A DNA stretch of 64,000 nucleotides from Lineus longissimus. Lineage: Eukaryota; Nemertea; Pilidiophora; Heteronemertea; Lineidae. The position numbers and the translations under genes are program-made. The DNA lies in assembly GCF_910592395.1 (NCBI RefSeq), contig NC_088324.1, positions 10,008,953-10,072,952 on the forward strand. The letters run 5' to 3'. The notes under the pieces were generated by a model. That model was given only the letters and a program-made list of their open reading frames with translations, made no database searches and was not told the origin of the DNA. Below are positions 23,501-34,702 of the stretch, one piece after another (within the stretch, counting starts at the first letter, position 1; each line of letters opens with the position of its first letter).

Positions 23501-24724
23501 GCCCTAGCCTTGAGTAACCTGCGGTTTCTTTTCAGTACGTCACCTGTTCCCCTGAAGTGGCAGGGCACTCATCTCAAGCGTAGAGCCTCTACAGATGCAT
23601 CTAGTCTGTACATGTACAACCCAGCCAAGAAAAGATTGGTGTCAGAATGCTCCGAGGTGAGAGAGGTTTGTTTTTGTCGGTCAGCCGTAGCTGGTGTCAC
23701 TCAAATCAGTGTCCCTGTTCCGTCCTTTTGTTCAATGACTTATTTGGCGATGTTGCATACTCTTGGACTACCTGTAGGATAACCCGACTTGGTTTTCCCA
23801 TCGTCGAAAATGAGAGGAAGAATTTTCATTTGGAGAATGGTCAGATACTCCTGGAGATAATCCAGTAGTCAGTGTAAATCCTGTACTCTTAGAATCAAGG
23901 TTTGTATGTGTGTAATAACGACCCTTTCCTATTAGTCTTCAGAAGCCGCCTCCAATAGCGACAGTGCCATCAGCTTCAACCAAAACTACCTCGGATACAC
24001 CGGACACAGCTCGGCGTACTTGTCAATGGACGACAGTGACATGGACGTTCACATGCGTGACGAGGACACCTTACCATTATGCCCACCTCCATTGCGCACC
24101 AATCAGGGGACTAATCTCTTAGATACGCTCATACCCGTACCGAAAAGTTTTGAGGGGATGGACCATCCCTTTAAAACGATATTAGAGAAAAATCAGGACT
24201 TGGAGAACTTTCACGCCAAGGTTCGCCTATTGGGCATGTGTAGGGTTGAATACGATTTCGACGACTGTTCAAGTTTGGCGGGGAGCGATTATGGGTCTAC
24301 GATATCCATGGCGATGAGCGGAGATAGTTTAGGCAAAGATAGCCAGGTGGCGTCGGTAGGGGATACAAATGTTTTGGAGCATGTCCCAAAAAAACGTGGT
24401 CGCAAATCGAAGCGTGAAAAGCAGCTATTAAGTGGCATGGCAAACGGAAGTGATATTGTCGCGAGTACGAGCGCCGGTCGGAGGAAAAGACGTCGTAAAC
24501 AATCTTCTGTGCCAGACCTCGGTCTTGTGGACAGCAGCAGTTTCGCTGATAGTGGCTCGGTAGTGTCAGTTAGCAGTGCAGACTCTATGATTCAATTGGC
24601 AATGAACTGTTCATGTGGTGTCAATCCCTCGCCGACTATTGAGAGTTTTCAAGTGAGGGCGCGGCGGGCGTTGCCCGATGGTAAGGTCCAGTATCTGCTC
24701 GAGTGGGAGAAAGGTGCTCCGTAA
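17537..24724 (+). CDS. Pcl: Polycomb-like PRC2 accessory protein (PHF1/MTF2/PHF19 family)
   Basis: The single-copy Polycomb-like protein recruits PRC2 to chromatin. Exons: 17537-17668, 17812-17893, 18186-18290, 18527-18627, 18961-19032, 19185-19261, 19510-19674, 20008-20131, 20463-20530, 23112-23285, 23536-23656 and 23936-24724, giving 669 residues. Domains in order: Tudor with aromatic-cage candidates W32, Y38 and F56 ([13 protein letters not shown]); PHD1 (CRMC..CDGCG..YHQQCH); PHD2 ([16 protein letters not shown]); an extended-homology winged helix ending in [14 protein letters not shown], whose lysines in the family contact CpG DNA; a long acidic/serine region with an AT-hook-like KKRGRKSKR; and a C-terminal chromo-like domain ([15 protein letters not shown]). 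ATG 17537 lies in the Tudor exon. A leader exon ending at 17466 with ATG 17410 could add an in-frame N-terminus through the acceptor at 17509. Confidence 0.94.
21518..21641. mobile_element. 124-bp inverted-repeat MITE with 8-bp target duplication
   Basis: Two ~58-bp arms are imperfect reverse complements around a short loop. The ends read CATCCTCCAATAG and CTGTTATGGAAGGATG. The octamer CTGTAAAT occurs immediately before (21510-21517) and immediately after (21642-21649). An exact 8-bp direct repeat flanking an inverted repeat is the signature of DNA-transposon insertion, hAT-like by duplication length. Confidence 0.75.
22063..22134 (-). tRNA. tRNA-Gln-like sequence with UUA anticodon (probably a pseudogene)
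   Basis: The minus strand folds as a 72-nt cloverleaf: acceptor GTCTCTA/TGGAGAC, D arm GTGTAATGGTTAGCAC as in eukaryotic tRNA-Gln, anticodon arm CCACC-ACTTAGT-GGTGG, and T arm CTGGG-TTCAAAT-CCCAG. The anticodon position reads TTA, which would pair with the stop codon UAA. Residue 33 is C where a U is almost universal. The anticodon stem and loop form an extended perfect palindrome. Internal promoter boxes look intact, but function as a tRNA is doubtful. Confidence 0.6.
22189..22369. repeat. CTCTCTATTAAGGACAC-family inverted-repeat element
   Basis: The ends are inverted repeats (TACAGTAGAAC... and ...GTTCCACTGTA) and the interior repeats AGAGAGGTGTCC and its complement. Related pieces occur near 28400, 29500, 30590-30740, 30908-30990, 42595, 50950-51020 and 60577. 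It is a dispersed short nonautonomous element. Confidence 0.7.
22613..22893. repeat. Tandem duplication (~168-bp period)
   Basis: Blocks at about 22613-22725 and 22781-22893 align along their length, for example TTCTTTTGACT, AATGCAGAGAATA and GGGATG in the same order. They lie in the large Pcl intron. Confidence 0.65.
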
Positions 24725-26440
24725 TGTGCCGTGGTCTGTATACTGCTGATTGTAAGATTTGGACAGCTTGGATGCAAAATGCTGTAACTTTATATTGATA
24801 TTTCCCACGTTGAAGAGAGAAAAACAGAAAGTCGGAAGTTCTGTTTTTTCCGTTTTTTCCAATAACCTCCTTTGCTCATCAGTGCTTTATGATTAGCTCT
24901 GTAACCTTCATGGTCCTATTCAGCATTTTGCATCAGAGTCCCTGGCTTGTATGACGTCTGAGTTTATCTTTTAAAAGAGCGTTTTTAAAGATGTAAAAAA
25001 TGTGTATGACGAGTAAAATATTTGCCAATTCCTGAAAATAGCACTACGTAGTCCTGGTTTGTGGGCTTTGCCTGGTCAATGGCATTTTCTGATGGTTTTA
25101 GTATACTCAAGAGTCTTCAGCTTTTGGTCCGAATGTAGTTGGTTCAGTTCTTCTATTTTGACGGACTGGTGCTTTTCAAATTATTTGCATTTATTATTAA
25201 CTATTGAAATTATCAGTTATAACGTTAAACTTATCAGTTGTATTGTTAAAATTATCAGTTATAACGTTATAAATGTACATACTGATTTTAATCTGCCAAG
25301 GCCATAGGCAATATATTTTGCCTCTGGACTCTTAAAAACATCCGATGTTGGGGAAAGAGTGGCTTATTTTAATGTGTACGGGTGTATTGGAATCCAGTAA
25401 AATTGTCCTATTTGTAATGAAGGGAGACTATAGGCAGGAGCCAGGTGGGCCAGATTAAGTTATGAGAAGTCACCAATAGGTGTCTCCACTATTTCACAGT
25501 ACACTGATACTATTCAGGCTCGTACAAGGAATATTTTAACACCTTGTGAAGCTAGACCAAGTTTTCCAACTGTGGACATTGGTCAGCTGGACACCACCAT
25601 AGTCCCTCTAGCTTCTACCTACAGTCTCCTTTCAAAATTCAAGCATGCTGTAATATTACAATTCTGGGCGATGATGCCTAAATGATGATGATGATGATGA
25701 TGATGATGAATATTATGTTTTGTGGCATGATGTTGTCACTTTGGAGAAAAAAATGTAAAATAAGGTGAGATTATGAGAAAAGGTAATGTAAATCTAGTGA
25801 CCTATAGATGTAATTATGTCATCACATAAATGGCCAGCATTGATCAATCTGCGATAATGAAACTGAAGGTCCTCTACTGGTATATTGTCCTTGTTGTATG
25901 ACTCTGCATGTACCTGTCAGAATATTACATGTATATGTATACTATGATACTAAAATCATTGATGAATGGGACCATCTCTTTAATTGTTGTTTACTGTAAA
26001 ATAACCAAGCCAGAGATGGGACATGTACGTGTAGGAATCTTTTAATATTTTGCAGTTTTATGTGAAAAAAAGTCAATTTGAAGCCATTGATGAATTTGTG
26101 TTGAAAATGTTGGGGCGGGTCAGCAGGGTTGGTTAGGTTACGGTATAAATGTATATAACCAGGCCTTTCCATTACTTAAGTTGACAGTGTTATACAACAT
26201 AACGGACGCGACCTCCCGAGATAGTTCTCGACCTTTTCGCTGCCAATTTGATTGAACTTGTATTCATAAGTATGGCACATGAGCCAAAAATGTACGTGAA
26301 AATGACTCTTCTAGTAATCATTGTTGCCTGGGATATGCTTCTCCCACTACAAATGTATCTATTGTAAAAAAAGGATAAAGTTGATATCCATTTGAAATTT
26401 ATTCTACATTTATGAATTGAATAAAATTTATTTTCAAAGA
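24725..26440 (+). other. 3' UTR of the Polycomb-like gene, with poly(A) signal
   Basis: A long AT-rich tail follows the stop codon and is free of coding ORFs. AATAAA at 26420-26425 is a good end signal. The tail contains the inverted-repeat element at 25419-25633 and a pure GAT microsatellite at about 25682-25709. An earlier end is possible, because no transcript data are available. Confidence 0.6.
25419..25633. mobile_element. MITE with GGGAGACTATAGG-type terminal inverted repeats
   Basis: The left end GAAGGGAGACTATAGGCAGG and the complement of the right end GAAAGGAGACTGTAGGTAGA match over about 23 bp with four mismatches. Truncated copies of the left end lie at about 15244-15290 (METTL13 intron) and 55249-55300 (STAT intron), each followed by a GGCCAGATTAAGTTA-like block. 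Confidence 0.6.
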
Positions 26441-26457
26441 TACTGTAAATTTCTGTT

Positions 26458-26664
26458 TTGTCAACTTTGTCTCTGGAAGAATTGAAACGAAAAGTGAACT
26501 TGGAAATGGAGAAAGTCTTTTATTCTGTAGATGCTCCAGTGACACAGATGAAGGAATCATGCTTTCTTATCAGCATCAAGGACTTCTGTTTAAAGGAGGA
26601 GGCAAAAATAAGGCGTCAACAAATGGACACTGTCCTTCAAAGACAAAAGAACAACCTACACTAG
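26458..26664 (+). other. Coding-like orphan ORF
   Basis: An open frame of about 67 codons contains LSLEELKRKVNLEMEKVFY and KEEAKIRRQQMDTVLQRQK, a composition typical of a helical coding segment. No partner exon, start context or family match was recognised. It could be a retrocopied or transposon-derived exon fragment just after the Pcl poly(A) signal. Confidence 0.25.
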
Positions 26665-26909
26665 ACACCACAACCTGTTTTACTGAAGGAGTCAAAGATT
26701 TCAATCTTATATTGATAATATTTGGACACACAAGACCTTTTTGGTACACCCTATCTACCCCTTCTACAGAACCTGGATTTTAGTGCTGCCCTCTTTTTTT
26801 GAAACTAGAAACTAGATTTTATCGGCGGCCGAATGAAAAAAAAAGGCGCCATCGTAATTGTGGGGATGAAAGAAGGCTGCACGACAAAATTCAGCCTGAT
26901 ACTACCACC

Positions 26910-27290
26910 GGAACATGGTTTTCTAGACCCCCATCAAAATTTGACTCATTTTTACCTGAGAAGTCTTAAAAAGGGTTAAAAATGGCCATCTAGCCTTGGT
27001 TCCAGGTTTCAAAATGTTCTACATGTACACTCAATGCATTAGTCTTAACACATCTAAGACCTAGGGTCCAGGCTGTTTTGCCTGTTTTTAACATGGTCAG
27101 CATTCGCAAACGATACATGATATCACGATGAAAATGTACGACAGCCATGATTGAAACATGCTATTGATCATGTCCAAGCGAAATTTTGATATCATGGCTA
27201 GTTTTATGATAATTCACAAAATAGCGTGAAACGATAATGTGGCATATCATAAAAAATATCAGCATTTTCTGAATATTTCATAATCCTTAT
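26910..27290 (+). repeat. Diverged copy of the palindrome-array unit
   Basis: This block aligns in order with part of the 5' arm and loop of the array units (CCTTGGTTCCAGGTTT, CACATCTAAG, GTGGTCAGCAT-like, CAGCATTTTCTGAATATTT) but with many substitutions. No matching 3' arm follows. It looks like an older copy at the array edge. Confidence 0.6.
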
Positions 27291-27479
27291 AAAAGAAGTG
27301 GTTATCATAAGATGTGTACCAAGATTGGAGGTCAAAATCTTATTAACCCATTAAATGGTAAGTGCTTAAAAGTTCAAAATATCACGAGTTAGAAAAACAC
27401 TTTCCGATAAAAATTTTCAACCAAAACCTGTTCCATATGAGGAATAAAAAGGTAATATGCCAAAATCAATTTGAAACCG

Positions 27480-30400
27480 CAGAAATTTCTCACACAGGGA
27501 AAAGAAAATCACATTTGTGGCAAAATATCATCAAATTTGATAATATCAAGTCCGAGATATCGCGGGATTGGAACGAAAATACCGGCATCGTATTTGTTTA
27601 CGTCCAAAGACATACTATGTCAAAATTCACGTAAAAATTCCCATGGCTTCACAGTTTTCCAGACATATGGTCAAAATGGCAAAAAAAGGACCAGAAAAGT
27701 TGAAATGTGGCCTTGGATCCAGGTTTAGAAAAAATGTTGATGTACACATTTGTATATGGGTTAAGCACATCTAAGGCCTGGTATGAGGTATTTTTAAAGT
27801 GGTCAGCATCTGCTAATGGTACAAGATATCGCGCTGAAAATTTATGACAGCTGAGATTGGGGCAAAAACTGATTTGTGTCAAAGTGATATTTTGATATCT
27901 TTGCTCGTTTAGCGATATATCGCCAAATGATATATTGGCCCTCTCATGAAAATTACGAGCATTTTCAAAATATTTTCAAATACCATCAGTCAGTTTTAGT
28001 CCCAATCTTAGCTGTCCTGAAATTTCAGCCTGATATCTTGAATCATAAGCGGATGCTGACCACTTTAAAAATACCTCATACCAGGCCTTAGATGTACTTA
28101 ACCCATATACACATGTGTACATCAACATTTTTCTAAACCTGGAACCAAGGCCACATTTCAAATTCTCTGGTTCTTTTTTGCCATTTTTGACCATATGTCT
28201 AGAAAACTGTGAAGCCATTGGAATTTTTACATGAATTTTGGCATAGTATGTCTTTGGACGTAGACAAATATGATGCTAGTACTTTCGTTCCAATTCCGCA
28301 ATATCTTGGACTTGATATTATCAAATTTGATGATATTTTGCCACAAAAGTGATTTTCTTTACCCTGTGTGAGAAATTCTTCCAAAAGGAACATGTACAAT
28401 AAACCTCCCTTAGCGGGTGCCTCTCTAATAAGGACACCCTGGCTATTGAGAACACTAGTTTTGGTCTAAAATTGGTTATTGCCATAGAGAAGTTTCTCAC
28501 TGTACCCCTTAAACAAAGTATTTTGGCCTCAGCATGGACCAAAAGTCTACTTGGCGGTGATGAAAATTGAAACCCCAGAAATTTCTCACACTGGGTAAAG
28601 AAAATCCCATTTTTGGCAGAATATCATCAAATTTGATAATATCAAGTCCAAGATATCGCGGGATTGGAACGAAAGTCCTGGCATCCTATTTGTTAACGTC
28701 CAAAGACATACTATACCAAAATTCACGTAAAAATTCCCATGGCTTCACAGTTTTCCAGACATATGGTCAAAATGGCAAAAAAAGGACCAGAAAAGTTGAA
28801 ATGTGGCCTTGGATCCAGGTTTAGAAAAAATGTTACTGTACACATTTGTATATGGGTTAAGCACATCTAAGGCCTGGTATGAGGTATTTTTAAAGTGGTC
28901 AGCATCTGCTAATGGTACAAGATATCGCGCTGAAAATTTATGACAGCTGAGATTGGGGCAAAAACTGATTTGTGTCAAAGTGATATTTTGATATCTTTGC
29001 TCGTTTAGCGATATATCGCCAAATGATATATTGGCCCTCTCATGAAAATTACGAGCATTTTCAAAATATTTTCAAATACCATCAATCAGTTTTAGTCCCA
29101 ATCTTAGCTGTCCTGAAATTTCAGCGTGATATCTTGAATCGTAAGCGGATGCTGACCACTTTAAAAATACCTCATACCAGGCCTTAGATGTACTTAACCC
29201 ATATACACATGTGTACATCAACATTTTCCTAAACCTGGAACCAAGGCCACATTTCAAATTCTCTGGTTCTTTTTTGCCATTTTTGACCATATGTCTAGAA
29301 AACTGTGAAGCCATGGGAATTTTTACGTGAATTTTGGCATAGTATGTCTTTGGACGTAAACAAATTTGATGCTAGTACTTGTTCCAATCCCGCGATATCT
29401 TGGACTTGATATTATCAAACTTGATGATATTTTTCCACAAAAGTGATTTTCTTTACCCTGTGTGAGAAATTCTTCCAAAAGGAACATGTACAATAAACCT
29501 CCCTTAGCGGGTGCCTCTCTAATAAGGACACCCTGGCTATTGAGAACACTAGTTTTGGTCTAAAATTGGTTATTGCCATAGAGAGGTTTCTCACTGTACC
29601 CCTTAAACAAAGTATTTTGGCCTCAGCATGGACCAAAAGTCTACTTGGCGACGATGAAAATTGAAACACCAGAAATTTCTCACACTGGGTAAAGGAAATC
29701 CCATTTTTGGCAAAATATCATCAAATTTGATAATATCAAGTCCAAGATATCGCGGGATTGGAACGAAAGTCCTGGCATTCTATTTGTTTACGTCCAAAGA
29801 CATACTATGCCAAAATTCACGTGAAAATTTCCATGGCTTCACAGTTTTCCATACATATGGTCAAAATGGCAAAAAAAGGACCAGAAAAGTTGAAATGTGG
29901 CCTTGGATCCAGGTTTAGAAAAAATGTTACTGTACACATTTGTATATGGGTTAAGCACATCTAAGGCCTGGTATGAGGTATTTTTAAAGTGGTCAGCATC
30001 TGCTAATGGTACAAGATATCGCGCTGAAAATATATGACAGCTGAGATTTGGGCAAAAACTGATTTGTGTCAAAGTGATATTTTGATATCTTTGCTCGTTT
30101 AGCGATATATCGCCAAATGATATATTGGCCCTCTCATGAAAATTACAAGCATTTTCAAAATATTTTCAAATACCATCAATCACTTTTAGTCCCAATCTTA
30201 GCTGTCCTGAAATTTCAGCGTGATATCTTGAATCATAAGCGGATGCTGACCACTTTAAAAATACCTCATACCAGGCCTTAGATGTACTTAACCCATATAC
30301 AAATGTGTACATCAACATTTTTCTAAACCTGGAACCAAGGCCACATTTCAAATTCTCTGGTTCTTTTTTGCCATTTTTGACCATATGTCTAGAAAACTGT

Positions 30401-30571
30401 GAAGCCATGGGAATTTTTACATGAATTTTGGCATAGTATATCTTTGGACGTAGACAAATATGATGCTAGTACTTTCGTTCCAATTCCGCGATATCTTGGA
30501 CTTGATATTATCAAATTTGATGATATTTTGCCACAAAAGTGATTTTCTTTACCCTGTGTGAGAAATTCCTC
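27480..30571. repeat. Tandem array of three ~1.09-kb giant palindromes
   Basis: Three units start near 27480, 28576 and 29670 (periods ~1096 and ~1094 bp). Each has a ~395-bp 5' arm, a ~115-bp loop and a ~390-bp 3' arm that is its reverse complement. Unit 1 has arm 27480-27875, loop 27876-27989 and arm 27990-28380. Units 2 and 3 end near 29475 and 30570. The arms share GATATCGCGGGATTGG, AGACATATGGTCAAAATGG and TTAAAGTGGTCAGCAT with their complements. Spacers of ~195 bp (28381-28575 and 29476-29669) hold CTCTCTAATAAGGACAC sequence. Open frames in both arms mirror one another and look noncoding. Confidence 0.93.
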
Positions 30572-33500
30572 CACAAGGAACATGTACAATAAACCTCCCT
30601 TAGCAGATGCCTCTCTAATAAGGACACCCTCTCTATTAAGAACATTAATTTGGTCCATAACTGGTTATTGCCATTTATCCTCTTCTCTATTAAGGACAGT
30701 GCTTGTCAGTCCCAAGGGTGTACTTAATAGAGAGGGTCAGACTTGTCTTGATTCAAAGCATATCAACTTTGTTCCTATGAATAATCACTTGTACTTGTAT
30801 AGATTTCCCCTCTGGGCGTGTTGTCAAGTTACCCCACCCCATCACCGCCAAGTAGATCATCATCACAGGAGAACATGGATCTCACAGGACATACACAGAC
30901 TTCGAATATACAGTAGAATCTCTCTATTAAAGATAACCTCGGGACTGACAATTGCTGTTCTTTAATAGAGAGGTGTCCACTAAGGGAGTTGCAATTGTAG
31001 TTGTAATCCTTTTGACAATTAACAAGTCTCCTATTTCATGAAAACAGGTCACAACAGGGCGTAGCGAGCCCGAGTCTATACCCAAAGTAGGTCCACAATC
31101 ATTCAGGTCTGAAGCACAACACACTAGTTGGATCTTGCAGCCAATAGTTTACTGGTTGTAGAATATGATTACACGGAATGTAATCTTTTTGCGATCCGAC
31201 CAGCAGTTTGCACAAAAACACCCCAAAGCAATGACAACCTTAAAGCTGGGCTTACTCGGGAAAGTCTTTTTTACCCGTCAGCTTTAACTTTCAGGTTACA
31301 CAATGGCAGTGATGAATTTGTCAGGAATCAAGAAGAAGCCAAATATGAAGGAGATTTCTTTTATTTTCTCTAATATACGTCTAGAAGTTGAAAGACAACC
31401 TAACATACACCAATACACAATTTACATCGTTGAAGATTCTCTGTGTCTTCATAGAATTTTTTAGGAAGTGTTTTCTGATAGTTTACTATATTGAGGGTCA
31501 TGAAAATGTCAGAAGCCAAGAGAACGGATCTTGATCATCCATCCCTGACAAATTCATCAGGCCACATGCTGCAGTCTCATGATGTATTTACTTGACCTTC
31601 TCTGGTCTAATTTGGTTTCAACATCACCAACCAGGCAGAAGTGTTCGCCTAAATCCAACTTTGTTCTTGTCCCTCAGTCTAGAAAGGGTGTAACTGAAAT
31701 ATATGTACATGTACACACTGTGTCACAGGTTATTCTCCTGTATTAACCTCACCCCAAGGCCCTTTAACATACACATACATGCTAAGTACATATGTACATG
31801 TATGATGACCGATTCCCTGGGATCCAGCTAATAGAGCAGAGAAACTTAGACACTGGCTTCGAACTCTTAACATTTACACACCTGTATTGCATTCCATATT
31901 TGTTTACTTAGCCTATACAGCGGCGAGGACAGAGACATTACAATGGGAAGGAGGCCAAAATCTGTGACATACAGGGAGCATACAGCTTCCGTGGAAGGCA
32001 TTTCAAATACTTTCATTTTCAAAATGTAAATTTTGAATTCATAACATCTGCGCTTAAGTAAAACCCATGCTATCAACAGAATCATGGTCGACTCGCACAT
32101 TTCTTCCGCATGCAGTACATTTCACACTTTATGTTTGACCTACATGTACATGTATGACGACGAAATCATTCCACGACATTAGAACCATTCACAGAATATA
32201 AAATTCAATCTTAAATAGAAATCATGATAAATGTGGTCATAAAAATATACAAATATAGTATCCTTCACCAATGAGTACATTTCCACTACATTTTACTTGA
32301 AGCACATGTATATTTGTGTACAGTTTACTGCATTGGATGTACATGAAACTCAAGTAAACTTTGGGTGACATGAAAGTTATATTCATACATTGAATGATAT
32401 AAAGTTGACACCACAATTTTACAAAAGCAAGCGCTGCAGATGTACATTTCAACATAACTTGATCAGAGTGATATGTGCATTTAATACAGATCACTGCATA
32501 TGAATGCACAGGTAAAACTTTGCAAGTTATCATGAACAGTTTAAATGAGACTAGTCTGGAAGCGTAACAAAGCGATTTTTGAACCAGTTTGAGAAATGTT
32601 GTGCTTTTTCCCTCTAAATTCTTTAGCAGGTGTTGGTTGTTCTGAATTGAGTAAAATTCTGCAGCCCTCGAACCATAAAGAATATCAAAGATTGATACCT
32701 CATAACTGGGGCACATTTTCACCTCAAGCTGACACCAAGTCACCTGTACATTTCACCCCAACAGACGATCAAAATGCACAGTACCAGTTGTCAATTTGAG
32801 ATCACACCTAAGTGAGCTCTCCTTCCAACTCATAACTAAAGAGAAAGTACAAACAATGATAATAAATATAAATCATATAAAATATCTTAAAATACAAATC
32901 AAGAAAGTACATCTTACTTCCCCGTACGATGTGCAACAAGTCAGAAACAAGCAAAGAATCAGTCAATTATGTCCTTCACTCATTAACAAAACTAGAAATG
33001 TCCGGCAACAAAGGATGAGTTTAGTAAACTGGGGATCATTTTCTAAGTATTTAAGTAAGCCTATGCCACAAATCTCTTCATTTGAAAACAGGTTAACAGA
33101 CACGCATGACATGTTTATGTATTTTTCCCTAAGGAACTTGAAGGAAATGAAGGACAAATTTTTCCCTAGCCCTGAATCCAATTATTCTGTGGGAAAAGCC
33201 ATAAACACCATATGAAGGTCTTTTGATTTTGAACAGCATGTTATTCCCCTCTTTCCAGATCAGTGTACCAAGCGATGGAATGGTCGAACTTCACCAAGTG
33301 ATGGGCTCAGACACTGTTGAAAATGACGTCATGCCACAGAAACTGCAGCATGACATCATTTTTAACAGTGTCTGATCCCACAAGTTGACGAAGTTCAGCC
33401 ACTTCACTGTCATGTTTGATGATCTAGCAACAGGCGAATTCTCAGGAAAGTGTGCAGGAATGAAAATGAATACTATAACTGATAATGTTGCTGCATCAGT

Positions 33501-34702
33501 CGACAGACAAGGCATTATTTACATTACGCTATATTGCATTAGGCAAGCACACCCAATTGCAGCCATAATGAACTCGTCCGTTAATACAGTAACACTCAAA
33601 GTTGGATATTCCATTCTGGCTGCCAAGGGATGACTAGGTTTGAGCTAAGACTGCAACAAATAGACAAACTGGGATATTCTAGGGTTATTACGGAGGTATC
33701 ACATGAAAAAATGCTGACAATTTGAACACACTAACCATTGATTCTATATTCTATTTACAAAGATTCTTTTATTGTAGGTCCATATGAAGAGTTGGGTCCA
33801 GCAAAATGCAATGAACACCACATCTGAAATATCACATTATTTCTGATGCACTTCTATGTTAATAGAATTCTAGACTCAAAATGCATCTCAGATCTGCAAC
33901 AGATTTATGGCATTTCTGAACCGAATTCATCATATAGCTCAAGAGATAGAGTCAGAATCTGAGCCAGCAATCATTTGCACAGAATTGATTTGCATGTTTT
34001 AAAACCATCCCCGGAAGAGGCATTTTTCTTTTCTCCTTTAAAACATGTGGTACAGTAAAGGGGTTTCAGACAGAGTTCTCGGATCAGAAAATCATACTTG
34101 CTCCCCACATCTGTCATTGTAATCATTGCCAAATCCCTCTTCTGGCGAAAGATTGATCGGTACATGTACCTGTAACATGGTTTTTAAAACAATATCTTTA
34201 TAAAGTGTGTTTCTGGGCAAGATGCTGACAAATTTCTGACCAATTCAATACATCATTTTACATCAAATACACCAAATTTCATTCTTTTACACAAATACAT
34301 GCAGTCACACATTTCAAGATGAGAAAATATCATGATTCACGGAATACCCCGGAATCTTGGGATTATGATTTTGGATTTATATCAAAATCACTATTTCAAA
34401 ACTTTTAAGGTTCCTTAAACTACAACTACTTTCCATCATTGCCTGAGTAATTTTTCAATTTTCAATTTTTTGGACTTTTTCAAACATATCTTTAATATAT
34501 TTCATTAACAAAAATGTGTACAATTCAAGGAACCTTAAGCTAAGGGAACATTAATATACCTTTGGTTATATGACAGTTGTTTACAATTAAGATAATGGTA
34601 ACCAGGAAGTCCAGTTTCCATGATAACAAGTCGGATAGCCAACTAAGTGATTTGTCTATTGGTTGCGTTGCATCGAAAGCTCATCTACCGGTTACGATCT
34701 CT
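30572..34702. other. Noncoding region downstream of FLOT1, including its 3' UTR
   Basis: It contains CTCTCTATTAAGGACAC-family fragments at 30590-30740 and 30908-30990, many ACATGTACATG motifs, and a hairpin at 33286-33395. Part is the FLOT1 3' UTR (minus strand), but several TTTATT complements make the end ambiguous. Open frames here lack coding character. Confidence 0.55.
33286..33395. other. Imperfect ~46-bp-arm hairpin
   Basis: CTTCACCAAGTG...TCAGACACTGTTGAAAATG and the downstream CATTTTTAACAGTGTCTGA...GACGAAG are reverse complements over ~46 bp with several mismatches, separated by a ~14-nt loop. It could be a tiny MITE or a transcribed hairpin in the FLOT1 3' region. Confidence 0.6.

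Noticed and set aside
27362-30658. Multiple 60-90-residue ORFs on both strands (for example MASQFSRHMVK)
   Set aside because: They are the same sequence read from the two arms of the palindromes, are frame-broken between units and have no coding family.
32237-32743. 168-residue minus-strand ORF
   Set aside because: It lies downstream of FLOT1, is rich in unusual residues and has no recognisable domain or splice context.
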